A stretch of 64,000 bases of DNA from Trueperaceae bacterium. Its GTDB lineage: Bacteria > Deinococcota > Deinococci > Deinococcales > Trueperaceae. Of this stretch, positions 47,375-55,592 are shown in pieces. Position numbers and translations under genes: made by a program. The notes under the pieces are model-generated. The model searched no databases. It was not told the origin of the DNA and saw nothing but the letters and a program-made list of their open reading frames with translations. Position 1 is the stretch's first letter, and every line of letters starts with the position of its first letter. The DNA is taken from positions 139,951 through 203,950 of the forward strand of contig PAMQ01000015.1 of NCBI GenBank assembly GCA_002707365.1. The letters are read 5' to 3'.

Positions 47375-47407
47375 GGACTACCTCGAGCTACTGAGGTCAG
47401 GTAGTCC
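47375..47407. promoter_or_regulatory. 9-bp hairpin in the LacD-type aldolase leader
   Basis: GGACTACCT, 15-base loop, AGGTAGTCC, a perfect stem ending 44 bases before the ATG. There is no T run, so it is not a typical terminator. The loop and 5' arm can also pair as CCTC and GAGG, giving an alternative fold. Confidence 0.45.
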
Positions 47408-47451
47408 AGATACCTAACGACTAGTTCGAAGGAAAGGACCTTTAATTAAGT

Positions 47452-48450
47452 ATGCAGAGTAGCATCCGGGATAAACTTCATAATCTTAAAACCTTATCGA
47501 ACAAAAAAGGAATAATTGCAGCCCTAGCAATTGATCAACGTGGTTCTCTTAAATCTTCTATCGCTAAAAGTCTAGGCGACCGCGATATCACCGATGACGA
47601 CATAGTCACATTTAAGCAACTTGTGGTTCAGACACTTTCCCCCCTAACTTCAGCAGTCCTTTTGGACCCAGAATATGGACTCGCCGCTATCCAAAAAAAG
47701 CACGAAACCACTGGATTAATCCTCGCCTATGAAGCAAGTGGTTACGACAACACCAAAGGCAACCGTATGCCTTCGCTCCTACCGAAATGGAATGTGCGTC
47801 GTCTAGCAAAAGCTGGGGCCAGCGGCGTTAAGCTGCTGTTGTACTACGATCCAGAGGCAGCTGGCAATGATGAGAAGCATGTTCTTGTGGAGCGCGTTGG
47901 GACCGAATGCGCGTCTGTTGGGCTACCGTTTTTCTTGGAACCCGTGACCTATAAGGATGGGGTAGAAGGATTAGAGCTTGCTAAACAAAAACCAAGTCTC
48001 GTCCGGAAAACCATGCAGGAGTTTGGAACATCTAGTTACCAGGTTGATGTGCTAAAAGTAGAGTTTCCTTTCCTTGCAGCATATACAGAGGGCCTAGGAG
48101 CCACTACCGAAGTTGCTTATGACATAACCGATGCCCAAGGACATGCTCTTGATGCCGCAAACGAGGTAGAACAACCGTTCATATACCTTTCTGCCGGTGT
48201 CGATATGAGCGTATTCCGTGCATCTGTAGAGATAGTTGGTAAAGCTCACGTCCCATTCTCTGGGGTTCTTTGTGGCAGAGCCACCTGGAAAGAAGGTATC
48301 CCACATTTTACATCCGAAGGAGAGAACCACCTATCAGAATGGCTTAGAGGTGAGGGAATTGGGAACGTAACTGGCCTAAATGAGGCCCTCGATAATTATG
48401 CAATACCCTGGTGGGACCGTCTTTCCACAACTTACACCCTAGACCAATAA
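47452..48450 (+). CDS. Tagatose-1,6-bisphosphate aldolase-like (LacD family)
   Basis: Class I aldolase of 332 aa, similar to LacD/DhnA. Marks: AALAIDQRGSL at the start, VLLDPEYGL, GVKLLLYYDP, FFLEPVTY, DVLKVEFP with the Schiff-base Lys, and FSGVLCGRATWKEG for the phosphate site. It cleaves a ketose bisphosphate to glyceraldehyde 3-phosphate and dihydroxyacetone phosphate. The leader holds a hairpin and a strong GAAGGAAAGGA purine tract. It could act with the sugar isomerase next door, divergently transcribed. Confidence 0.88.
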   Translation: MQSSIRDKLHNLKTLSNKKGIIAALAIDQRGSLKSSIAKSLGDRDITDDDIVTFKQLVVQTLSPLTSAVLLDPEYGLAAIQKKHETTGLILAYEASGYDNTKGNRMPSLLPKWNVRRLAKAGASGVKLLLYYDPEAAGNDEKHVLVERVGTECASVGLPFFLEPVTYKDGVEGLELAKQKPSLVRKTMQEFGTSSYQVDVLKVEFPFLAAYTEGLGATTEVAYDITDAQGHALDAANEVEQPFIYLSAGVDMSVFRASVEIVGKAHVPFSGVLCGRATWKEGIPHFTSEGENHLSEWLRGEGIGNVTGLNEALDNYAIPWWDRLSTTYTLDQ

Positions 48451-48574
48451 ACGCACCATCAAGAGATTGAATTTTCAAAGCGACGGCTAGAATCCGTTAG
48501 ATTGGCGGTGTGTTGTTCTGCCTCTAAAGACCCTCTTCGAACCAAATAATAACCCTGGCGAGTAAACTAAGATT

Positions 48575-49222
48575 ATGCCACGGGAATCAGCTGCTCACAA
48601 ATCTGAAAGGGCGACGGCGGTGCTTCATGAACTTGTGGCGGCATATCCAACCGCCACTACGGAACTTGTTCATCAATCCCCGTTCGAACTACTTATAGCA
48701 ACCATCTTGTCTGCTCAAGCAACGGACAAAAGCGTCAATGCAGCCACCCCGTCGCTCTTTAACGCCTATCCCGATGCTCCTAGTCTCTCAACTGCTGAAC
48801 CAAGTGAAGTTATGAATCATATCCGTACTATCGGGCTTTATAGAACCAAAGCGAAGAATATCGTCCGTACGTCGAGGATTTTATGTGACAACTTTGGGGG
48901 AACGGTACCGAATGACTTTGATTCCCTCCTCGGACTGCCTGGTGTAGGCCGTAAAACAGCTAATGTGGTACTTGCTACAGCTTTTGGTAGGCCCGCAATA
49001 GCTGTAGACACTCACGTTGGACGGCTAGCAAGACGATTACGCTTCTCTAGCAAGGACAATCCCGATGCTGTAGAAGCTGACTTGGAACGTCTTTTCCCGA
49101 AGAAGACCTGGATTTTTTTACACCATGCATTAATTCTTCACGGTCGCCAAATTTGTCACGCTCGATCCCCATCTTGCATATCCTGCCAAATCAAGGAACT
49201 TTGCCCTAGTAGGCTCAATTAA
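48575..49222 (+). CDS. nth: Endonuclease III
   Basis: Base excision repair glycosylase/AP lyase of 215 aa acting on oxidised pyrimidines. It has the helix-hairpin-helix LPGVGRKTANVVL with catalytic Lys, VDTHVGRLARRL with catalytic Asp, and the 4Fe-4S loop with cysteines spaced C-x6-C-x2-C-x5-C at the C-terminus. LLIATILSAQATDKSVN is typical of the N-terminal part. Length and all active residues are intact. Confidence 0.97.
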   Translation: MPRESAAHKSERATAVLHELVAAYPTATTELVHQSPFELLIATILSAQATDKSVNAATPSLFNAYPDAPSLSTAEPSEVMNHIRTIGLYRTKAKNIVRTSRILCDNFGGTVPNDFDSLLGLPGVGRKTANVVLATAFGRPAIAVDTHVGRLARRLRFSSKDNPDAVEADLERLFPKKTWIFLHHALILHGRQICHARSPSCISCQIKELCPSRLN

Positions 49223-49281
49223 GCCAATAGTAGGCTTGTTTGTAACCTCGGAGTACAGGTCATTCTGTTAATCTGTTGTCG

Positions 49282-50250
49282 ATGTTTGATCTTGTCATTA
49301 TTGGCGCTGGCCCTATTGGGCTTGAAGTAGCTATTTTAGCTAAACGTGCTGGCCTTAATTACTTAGTCGTTGAAAAGGGCAGTATTGTTGAAGCAATCAG
49401 AGGCTACCCAACTTACATTACTTTCTTTACTACCTCTGAAAGACTTGAAATTGGCGGCCATCCTCTTATCACTTCGACGGATAAACCCACTCGCAAAGAA
49501 GCCCTAGATTACTACCGGAAAGTAGTTCAGAATGAGGCTTTGAATATCCATACTCATACAGAGGTCACTGGGATTGAAAGACAGGAAGGACAATTCGCAA
49601 TCCGGGTCAAGGCTGGAAAATCTTCTACAGAGGTGATTTCTGCTAGGAAAGTCGTTCTCGCGACAGGCTATTTTGACAATCCCAAGCTTCTAGGCGTACC
49701 AGGTGAAGACAGGAAAAACGTTAGTCATTTTTATACTGAAGCTCATCCTTTCTACAACAGAAACATCACTATCATAGGAGCTGGTAGTAGTGCTGCTGAT
49801 GCAGCTCTGGACCTATTTCACGGTGGTGCAAAAGTCACAATTGTACACCGAGGTTCGGACTTTAGATCGAGTCTTAAATACTGGATCCGACCGAATCTTG
49901 AGAATCGAGTTAAAGAAGGATCAATCGCGGTCCATTTTGATACCGTAGTTCGTGAGATTCAATCAAGGGAACTCGTGGCGGAAAAAGATGGCGCCACAAT
50001 CCACATAGCAACCGACCAGACGTTTGTGCTTACTGGGTATTTCGCCTCTCCTGAATTGTTGAACCAACCCGGAGCTAGCTACGACCCAGTCACCTACGCT
50101 GTTACTCTCACTGATAACTTTGAGACTACAGTTCCAGGACTTTACGTAGTTGGTTCTGCCGGCTACGGTATGCGTACTAGTGACGTTTTCATTGAGAATG
50201 GAATAGTACACGCTGCAAAGGCTGTTCAACACATAACAACAGCAGATTAA
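49282..50250 (+). CDS. ypdA: YpdA family bacillithiol disulfide reductase (putative)
   Basis: Flavin-dependent NADPH reductase of about 322 aa. FAD motif DLVIIGAGPIGLE, NADPH motif ITIIGAGSSAADAALDL, and LYVVGSAGYG near the end. It has no CxxC, so it is not a thioredoxin reductase; the sequence around GYPTYITFFTTSERLEIGGHPL matches YpdA of Bacillus and Staphylococcus, which recycles oxidised bacillithiol. Deinococcus makes bacillithiol, which fits. The start is ATG 49282; a TTG two codons upstream is possible. Confidence 0.85.
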   Translation: MFDLVIIGAGPIGLEVAILAKRAGLNYLVVEKGSIVEAIRGYPTYITFFTTSERLEIGGHPLITSTDKPTRKEALDYYRKVVQNEALNIHTHTEVTGIERQEGQFAIRVKAGKSSTEVISARKVVLATGYFDNPKLLGVPGEDRKNVSHFYTEAHPFYNRNITIIGAGSSAADAALDLFHGGAKVTIVHRGSDFRSSLKYWIRPNLENRVKEGSIAVHFDTVVREIQSRELVAEKDGATIHIATDQTFVLTGYFASPELLNQPGASYDPVTYAVTLTDNFETTVPGLYVVGSAGYGMRTSDVFIENGIVHAAKAVQHITTAD

Positions 50251-50343
50251 GAGACATAAAGCATCCTGCACAGAATCACTAAGAGCCCTCGAAAACCCAT
50301 ATTAGTACTGTAACCGAGCTTATTAATTCGGTTAAACTTTGGT

Positions 50344-51396
50344 ATGGAATTAAATATACAGTTCTTGGAAAACCTTTTGGCTGCTCCTGGAACAAGTAGC
50401 TACGAAAGTAGGCCAGCTCAAGTTTGGCATGAACGTGCGGATGAACTTGGGGCAATAGTTTCCACCGACAGTTACGGCAACGTTTACGCTGCTTTTGGAC
50501 CAGATTCGGCGCCGACTGTGATGGTTGCAGGCCACATTGACGAGATCGGCCTCATGGTGAGCCACATTGATGAGGGGGGCCTCCTTTTCGTGCAGGAAGT
50601 AGGTGGCTGGGATATTCAGCAACTGGTCGGACAACGAGTCCGAGTGGTAGGCCATGGCGGCGAATTAATAGGAGTCATTGGCCGGAATGCAATCCACCTC
50701 CTTCGGAAAGATGCAACCAAATCTATTGAAGCAAAAGATCTTTGGGTAGATGTTGGCGCTAATGCCCGGGAAGATTTAGAAGGCCTCGTCCGAACTGGGG
50801 ATTTCATTGTGCTAGAACAACCTTTTACCCGACTCAGAGACTCGCGTATAAGCTCTAAAGCTCTAGATAATCGTGTCGGCGCGTTCTTGGCTCTGGAGAC
50901 TTGCGCCATGGCTGTTGACGATTCTTGCAAAAGAGTAGCCGTTGCAACTGTACAGGAGGAAATCGGGGGGATTGGCGCTCGTTCAGCAGCGTTTTCTCTA
51001 GCACCCGATCTCGCCGTAGTTATCGACGGCACCCACGCAACTGACACGCCGGGAGTGGACAAGCGACAGGCTGGGGAAAGAGGATTAGGGTCTGGACCAG
51101 AACTTTCTGTTGGCTCCTATGTTCACCATGGCCTTCTTGAGAATCTTATTGAGGTAGCTTCTACTGAAGCCATATCTTATACCTTGGGTGCTAATCCACG
51201 ACGCACCGGAACCGATGCGGATTTCCTGGCTAGCTCCCGGGGAGGGATTCCTACAGTGGTGGTGTCACCACCAATCCGCTACATGCACTCGCCTAACGAA
51301 GTGGCAGACCTTAAGGACATTGAGGCGACAGCTAAATTATTGGTAGCGTTCCTTAATCAAGTTGACGATAAAACTTTGCCACGACCACCTCAATAA
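50344..51396 (+). CDS. M42 family aminopeptidase/endoglucanase
   Basis: Two-metal tetrahedral-type aminopeptidase of 350 aa. Ligands are visible in order: His and Asp in VAGHIDEIG, Asp in SKALDNRVG, the catalytic Glu pair in VQEEIGGIGAR, Asp in VIDGTHATDTPG, and the final His in IRYMHSP. Such enzymes degrade peptides in the cytoplasm. It starts 93 bases after ypdA in the same direction and ends at the strong hairpin at 51482. Confidence 0.93.
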   Translation: MELNIQFLENLLAAPGTSSYESRPAQVWHERADELGAIVSTDSYGNVYAAFGPDSAPTVMVAGHIDEIGLMVSHIDEGGLLFVQEVGGWDIQQLVGQRVRVVGHGGELIGVIGRNAIHLLRKDATKSIEAKDLWVDVGANAREDLEGLVRTGDFIVLEQPFTRLRDSRISSKALDNRVGAFLALETCAMAVDDSCKRVAVATVQEEIGGIGARSAAFSLAPDLAVVIDGTHATDTPGVDKRQAGERGLGSGPELSVGSYVHHGLLENLIEVASTEAISYTLGANPRRTGTDADFLASSRGGIPTVVVSPPIRYMHSPNEVADLKDIEATAKLLVAFLNQVDDKTLPRPPQ

Positions 51397-51481
51397 CCGA
51401 GAAGTGCCTGAGGCCCTTGCCTTAATCCGGAACGGTAATTTTGTTTTTGGAGTTTAGTGACTTAGATATTACCCTAAAGGA

Positions 51482-51524
51482 TTCGTATAAACCCGAAAGA
51501 AGTTTTCTTTCGGGTTTATACGAA
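51482..51524. terminator. 20-bp perfect hairpin after the M42 peptidase
   Basis: Two perfect 20-base arms (51482-51501 and 51505-51524) with a 3-base loop. The core AACCCGAAAGAA / TTCTTTCGGGTT is typical of a strong terminator, but the stem runs on through TTCGTATA and has no T run beyond it. It works in either direction. It may protect the mRNA end as well as stop transcription. Confidence 0.75.
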
Positions 51525-51583
51525 GGCGGGAAAAATTCGTGCTCATTGCTAGCCTAAAACTAGATCCTCAGCAGCCGTTTCAC

Positions 51584-51695
51584 ATCCGGTATCCAGCTGC
51601 CGACGTGATTCAGGAATGCTACCAAGTAGCTAACTACTTGGTAGACTCTTAAACGTCGTCTACTGAGGTCGCCTTACTGACCTCGCGGACCGGAT
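51584..51695 (+). ncRNA. Candidate structured RNA ahead of the M50-like gene
   Basis: Nested and adjacent helices: outer ATCCGGT (51584-51590) with ACCGGAT (51689-51695); inside it CGACGT (51601-51606) with ACGTCG (51653-51658), enclosing a perfect 11-bp hairpin 51619-51644 with loop CTAA; beside it GAGGTC (51665-51670) with GACCTC (51679-51684). The result is a three-way junction. It matches no riboswitch consensus I know. It ends 67 bases before the M50-like start. The rest of the 366-base gap holds the hairpin at 51482 and no gene. Confidence 0.5.
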
Positions 51696-51762
51696 AAACA
51701 ATGGTCACCAAGAGCCTCCGGATGCTATCGGATTTCTGGATTGCCCTTGATAGGAGTTAACG

Positions 51763-52413
51763 TTGAGCTTTGGTTTATTAGGGTACTTGGTTTCTGACTT
51801 GACTACTTTCGTCATCATATTAGTGGTCATGGTTTTTGCGTTTATGTTCCACAACGTTTTTCAAACCTGGGCAGCCTCTAGGTATGGGGACCCTACACCT
51901 CGTATGCATGGATTTCTTTCGTTCGAACCCCAGCAGCACATTAACCCTATGGGGTTAATGTTTTTTGTCCTTTTGGGTTTCGGTTGGCCGAACCAAATTA
52001 ACCTGAATTCTCAGAGTTTCCGAGGCAGGGGAAGTCAGGAAGCACTGGTTTGGTATGCAGGGCCAATGGCCTACATCATTGTGGCCTTCGCATGTGCTTT
52101 GTTAGCTTTTATCTTCCTGTTTTCATTTGAAAACGCTTCCCTACACCGTTCCTTCCTTATCGCTGCTCAAATAGCTACACTCCACGGCATTATCAACCTA
52201 TTCCCTCTATACCCGTTAGACGGCGGATTCGCACAAATCGCGATCGGTAATCCAACCATGATGCGATTTATGGGTTGGGTAGGCCGGTTCGGACTCCTGG
52301 GATTCATAGTCTTCTTTTTATTGATGAACGTTCTTGGTGTTACCCGAGCCTTAATGACTCTTGTCTTCCAAATCTTCGAAATAATTATTAAAGCGATCCC
52401 TGGTCTCGGCTAA
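51763..52413 (+). CDS. M50-like membrane protein with degenerate zinc motif
   Basis: Site-2 protease fold of 216 aa with about five membrane helices. The usual HExxH is replaced by HNVFQ at 30-34, so the catalytic Glu and second His are lost. The second motif is kept in form: NLFPLYPLDGG (145-155). YGDPTPRMHGFLSFEPQQHINPMG is clearly of the M50 type. It is likely a pseudoprotease. The start is TTG 51763, well supported by AGGAG six bases upstream. It is convergent with the kinase gene. Confidence 0.88.
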   Translation: MSFGLLGYLVSDLTTFVIILVVMVFAFMFHNVFQTWAASRYGDPTPRMHGFLSFEPQQHINPMGLMFFVLLGFGWPNQINLNSQSFRGRGSQEALVWYAGPMAYIIVAFACALLAFIFLFSFENASLHRSFLIAAQIATLHGIINLFPLYPLDGGFAQIAIGNPTMMRFMGWVGRFGLLGFIVFFLLMNVLGVTRALMTLVFQIFEIIIKAIPGLG

Positions 52414-52473
52414 CTCCGTAACGGCCACTACAACAAAAGTCCCGCATGCTGAAGTGTAAAATAAACCCTCAAA

Positions 52474-54477
52474 TTACTGGGCATTAACGATCATATTCAT
52501 AACGGGAGAGTACACTTCAATAGAGTCCAATAACTTGCTATCGCGGCCTAATTTGCGAATTAAATGTCCGCCACGTCGAACTGCATAAAGGATTCCGTTC
52601 ACATCAACACCCAAATCAATGAGGGTGTCTTTTGGATCACCATCTACGGACTCTATGGGATAAGAACGCACTACCTTACCTTCCGGAGAAATAAGACGGA
52701 CCCTACCTCCCATAACATCTGACACGTAGAGGTTGCCACTTTTATCAACAGTTAGACCGTCTAGCAAACGGGTCCTATCCTGCTCAGAGTCAACAAAGAA
52801 GGCCCATCTAGTCTCGTAGATTCCATCCACGGTGAATTCCTGAATTTGGCGATTGCCATAATCAAGAACGTAAACGGAGCCATCAGGCCCAACACAGAGA
52901 TCCCTCGGATTATTGAACAAACCGTTACCCGTACCGCGCCCTCCAAAACTAGAAAGGTGCTCGCCATCGTGAGAAAATCTTTGTACTAAGTGGGTCTCAG
53001 AATCAAGCACAAGCACACTATCGTCAGGAATAACAGCTGTAGCTACAGGCTGAAGCAACTCTCCTGAACTCATTCCATAAACACCAAAAGCATCTAATAA
53101 CGTCCCATCAGGAGCAAGCTTATGAATCATATGATGCCTGTCACTACCTAACCTATCCCCTGGAACAGCTAGAAAGTAATTTCCATTGCTATCTACCGAA
53201 ACCGACATTGGAGTCGTGGTAAATGATCTTGGGCCTACCCCTATATCCCCTAACGTCTTATAAGGCTCCCCCTGAGAGTCAAGAATGCGCACTACTCCCT
53301 GATGACTACTCACAATAAGGACAAGCTGGCTTGTCAGATCAGCTCTAAGTACGTCTTGGACATCATCACGAAGCAAAGTATCCTGAATCTCTCGTAGGGC
53401 AGGACGTTCGTTTGGATCTTTAGCGATCATGCGCATTACAAGATGATCCAGGATTCCAGAGATACAGTAATTTACTTGTCGTGGCGAGGGCGGAACCTGA
53501 AAACCCTGCTGATGACCTGTCACCTCGGAGATGCCCCCAAAGGCTGTTTGATTAGTTAGCATTTCATATAAGACTAAGCCCAAGCTGTAGATATCACTCC
53601 GGTGATCAATCTCCAATCCCCTAGCCTGTTCTGGCGACATATAGATAGGAGTACCACCACGTTGGCCATCAAAACCTCTAGATGTAACATCCTTACCACC
53701 AGCAATACCAAAGTCCATGAGTTTCACTGCATCTGAGTTCACGCGAGACGGTTCTCCCACAAACCCACCTTCCTTAATCATAATGTTGGAAGGTTTGATA
53801 TCGCGATGAATCACACCAGCCCCGTGAATATGATTGAGGGCAGATATTAAGAGCTTAGTAATTTCAATAGCCGTTCCTACATTAAGCTCTTTTGACTCAA
53901 TGTAGGCGTCAAGGCTACGACCTTCAATGAACTCCATTTCAACATAGTGCTTAACTCCAATCACGCCGTGTTTAAAGGTCTTAACAATGTTGTTGTGGTC
54001 AAGATATCCAACCACCTCAGCCTCACGGTGAAAACGGCGTAGATAATCTTCATCTTTCCCGTACCGACCGACAGGTATCTTGAGAGCTACAACCTGTCCG
54101 TCTGAATCCCTAAACGCGCGATACACATTAGCCATACCTCCTGAGCCCACATGTTTAACCTCGTGGTATCCAGGAAACAGGAGCGGGTCTGCAAAATTAA
54201 CGTTCTTTCTAAGATATTCTTTAGCTTCACGATTAAAGTTCCATTGACCAGGGGTCAACCGATTACTCTCCCAGAACAATTGCACAATGAAAGCCAGCAG
54301 AACAAGGACTAAGGTGTACCCAGCAAGATAAAGAATTGGGCCTGTGTGATTAACGCCAAATATTATAAAAGCACCGATTATGGCAAAAACACTGATTATG
54401 AAGGTTTTTTGTGAGCTTTGGTTCCGCCATAAGATCAAAGTAAAAGCCAATAACAGGGCACTGAGAAGGAAAATCAC
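52474..54477 (-). CDS. Membrane Ser/Thr protein kinase with C-terminal NHL-like propeller
   Basis: A 667-aa Hanks-type kinase. Three N-terminal membrane helices (about 1-17, 25-42, 47-69) are followed by the kinase domain (about 104-375) with GSGGMANVY 111-119, Lys133, HRDIKPSN with Asp226, and DFG 255-257. Residues about 385-660 form an NHL-like beta-propeller with repeats such as NNPRDLCVGPDGSVYVLDYGNRQIQ-type units. No membrane segment lies between kinase and propeller, so both should face the cytoplasm. In PknD of Mycobacterium the propeller is outside. The start is GTG 54477. Confidence 0.9.
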   Translation of the reverse strand: MIFLLSALLLAFTLILWRNQSSQKTFIISVFAIIGAFIIFGVNHTGPILYLAGYTLVLVLLAFIVQLFWESNRLTPGQWNFNREAKEYLRKNVNFADPLLFPGYHEVKHVGSGGMANVYRAFRDSDGQVVALKIPVGRYGKDEDYLRRFHREAEVVGYLDHNNIVKTFKHGVIGVKHYVEMEFIEGRSLDAYIESKELNVGTAIEITKLLISALNHIHGAGVIHRDIKPSNIMIKEGGFVGEPSRVNSDAVKLMDFGIAGGKDVTSRGFDGQRGGTPIYMSPEQARGLEIDHRSDIYSLGLVLYEMLTNQTAFGGISEVTGHQQGFQVPPSPRQVNYCISGILDHLVMRMIAKDPNERPALREIQDTLLRDDVQDVLRADLTSQLVLIVSSHQGVVRILDSQGEPYKTLGDIGVGPRSFTTTPMSVSVDSNGNYFLAVPGDRLGSDRHHMIHKLAPDGTLLDAFGVYGMSSGELLQPVATAVIPDDSVLVLDSETHLVQRFSHDGEHLSSFGGRGTGNGLFNNPRDLCVGPDGSVYVLDYGNRQIQEFTVDGIYETRWAFFVDSEQDRTRLLDGLTVDKSGNLYVSDVMGGRVRLISPEGKVVRSYPIESVDGDPKDTLIDLGVDVNGILYAVRRGGHLIRKLGRDSKLLDSIEVYSPVMNMIVNAQ

Positions 54478-54747
54478 GCGCTAACCCTGAAAATAACGCA
54501 ATTGTTGTTGCGCTGGTAACTCCGTAAAAGGATGGGAAACAAGAATGAAACATGTCATATCACAACCAGCCTCTAAAACATCGGCAATCCCGCCTAGATC
54601 AATGGCTTGTGACATTACCCAAAGAGCATACCCTTTCCTGAAGTTCTAACCAGCCGAAAAACAATCTCTCAACACCTTAAAATTGTATTGAAAGCAAACC
54701 ATCTAGCCACTAATCCCCAGTTATGTTTTTGGAAGCCTGAACGTTTG

Positions 54748-55374
54748 TTAGTTAGTTCTTGGCCTAGGTCGTTTAACCGTTTCCAAGTAAGGATAGTGAG
54801 TAAGTAGACGCCTATAATCACGAAAAAGTTCAACAGCTTCTTTGGTTCCCTTAGGGAGTTCTTTAATCCGGAAATAAGAAAGTTGTCCTTCGCCAAAACC
54901 AAAAGTTGGTGTCCCAAAAACGTCTTTCTCAACAGCCCTATGGTGTTCTTGAGCAAGAACAGTGCGCCACTCTGGATTAGATAGGTCATCACGAAACTGC
55001 GCAAGATGGAGTTCTGCGGATTCCGCAACATCTAAGACAGTGTCCCAATCAAAAGACCTATGATCTCGATGTCGGGCTCGAAGAAGTCTTAGCCGAAAAG
55101 CGTCGTGGAGAACTTTACCCTGTTTTCGTGCCGCACAACTCGCCAAAAACGGAAGCAAACCCTTAGCCCCACTTTCATCCTCAGGGTCAATCCGCTCATT
55201 CCAAATCTGCCATTGATCCTCACCACGATAATTTGATTGGTAAAGACTAAAGTGCAACCAAGTAAACTCTAACTCTAGTTCATCCTGTACGCTAACTGCC
55301 ACTTCGGCCCCTCGCCAAGCGAAGGGACACGTATAGTCAAAAAATACCGTAACAGGTTGTCTCATTAAAGACAT
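54748..55374 (-). CDS. DsbA-like thioredoxin-fold protein with a single active-site Cys
   Basis: A 208-aa protein of the FrnE/DsbA family. The active site DYTCPFAW has CPFA at 16-19 in place of CxxC, so only the first Cys remains. The cis-Pro loop GTPTFGF is present. The middle is helical, as in DsbA. No signal peptide is seen, so it is cytoplasmic like FrnE. It may act as a glutathione- or bacillithiol-type transferase/isomerase. ATG 55374 was taken; ATG 55365 is possible. Confidence 0.82.
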   Translation of the reverse strand: MSLMRQPVTVFFDYTCPFAWRGAEVAVSVQDELELEFTWLHFSLYQSNYRGEDQWQIWNERIDPEDESGAKGLLPFLASCAARKQGKVLHDAFRLRLLRARHRDHRSFDWDTVLDVAESAELHLAQFRDDLSNPEWRTVLAQEHHRAVEKDVFGTPTFGFGEGQLSYFRIKELPKGTKEAVELFRDYRRLLTHYPYLETVKRPRPRTN

Positions 55375-55592
55375 TACAGCCTGTCAAAAAAGACTTTGGC
55401 GTAGCTCGGACGACAAGCCCGAAAAACCATTTTGTTTTTGTCAACGCGGAAAAAACACTCATCAGAACGCTTCTGCTATCCTAGATACAGTTTGAGATGG
55501 CCACCGCAGGCCTTTGGAAATTCTGAACACTAATGAAACCCAAACAGGGGTATCTCGTTCTGCGTTTACCTCACCGGGTCTAAGGAGAAATC

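Noticed and set aside
50616..51062. 148-codon frame antisense to the M42 peptidase gene
   Set aside because: The metal-binding motifs are on the other strand and this frame resembles no protein.
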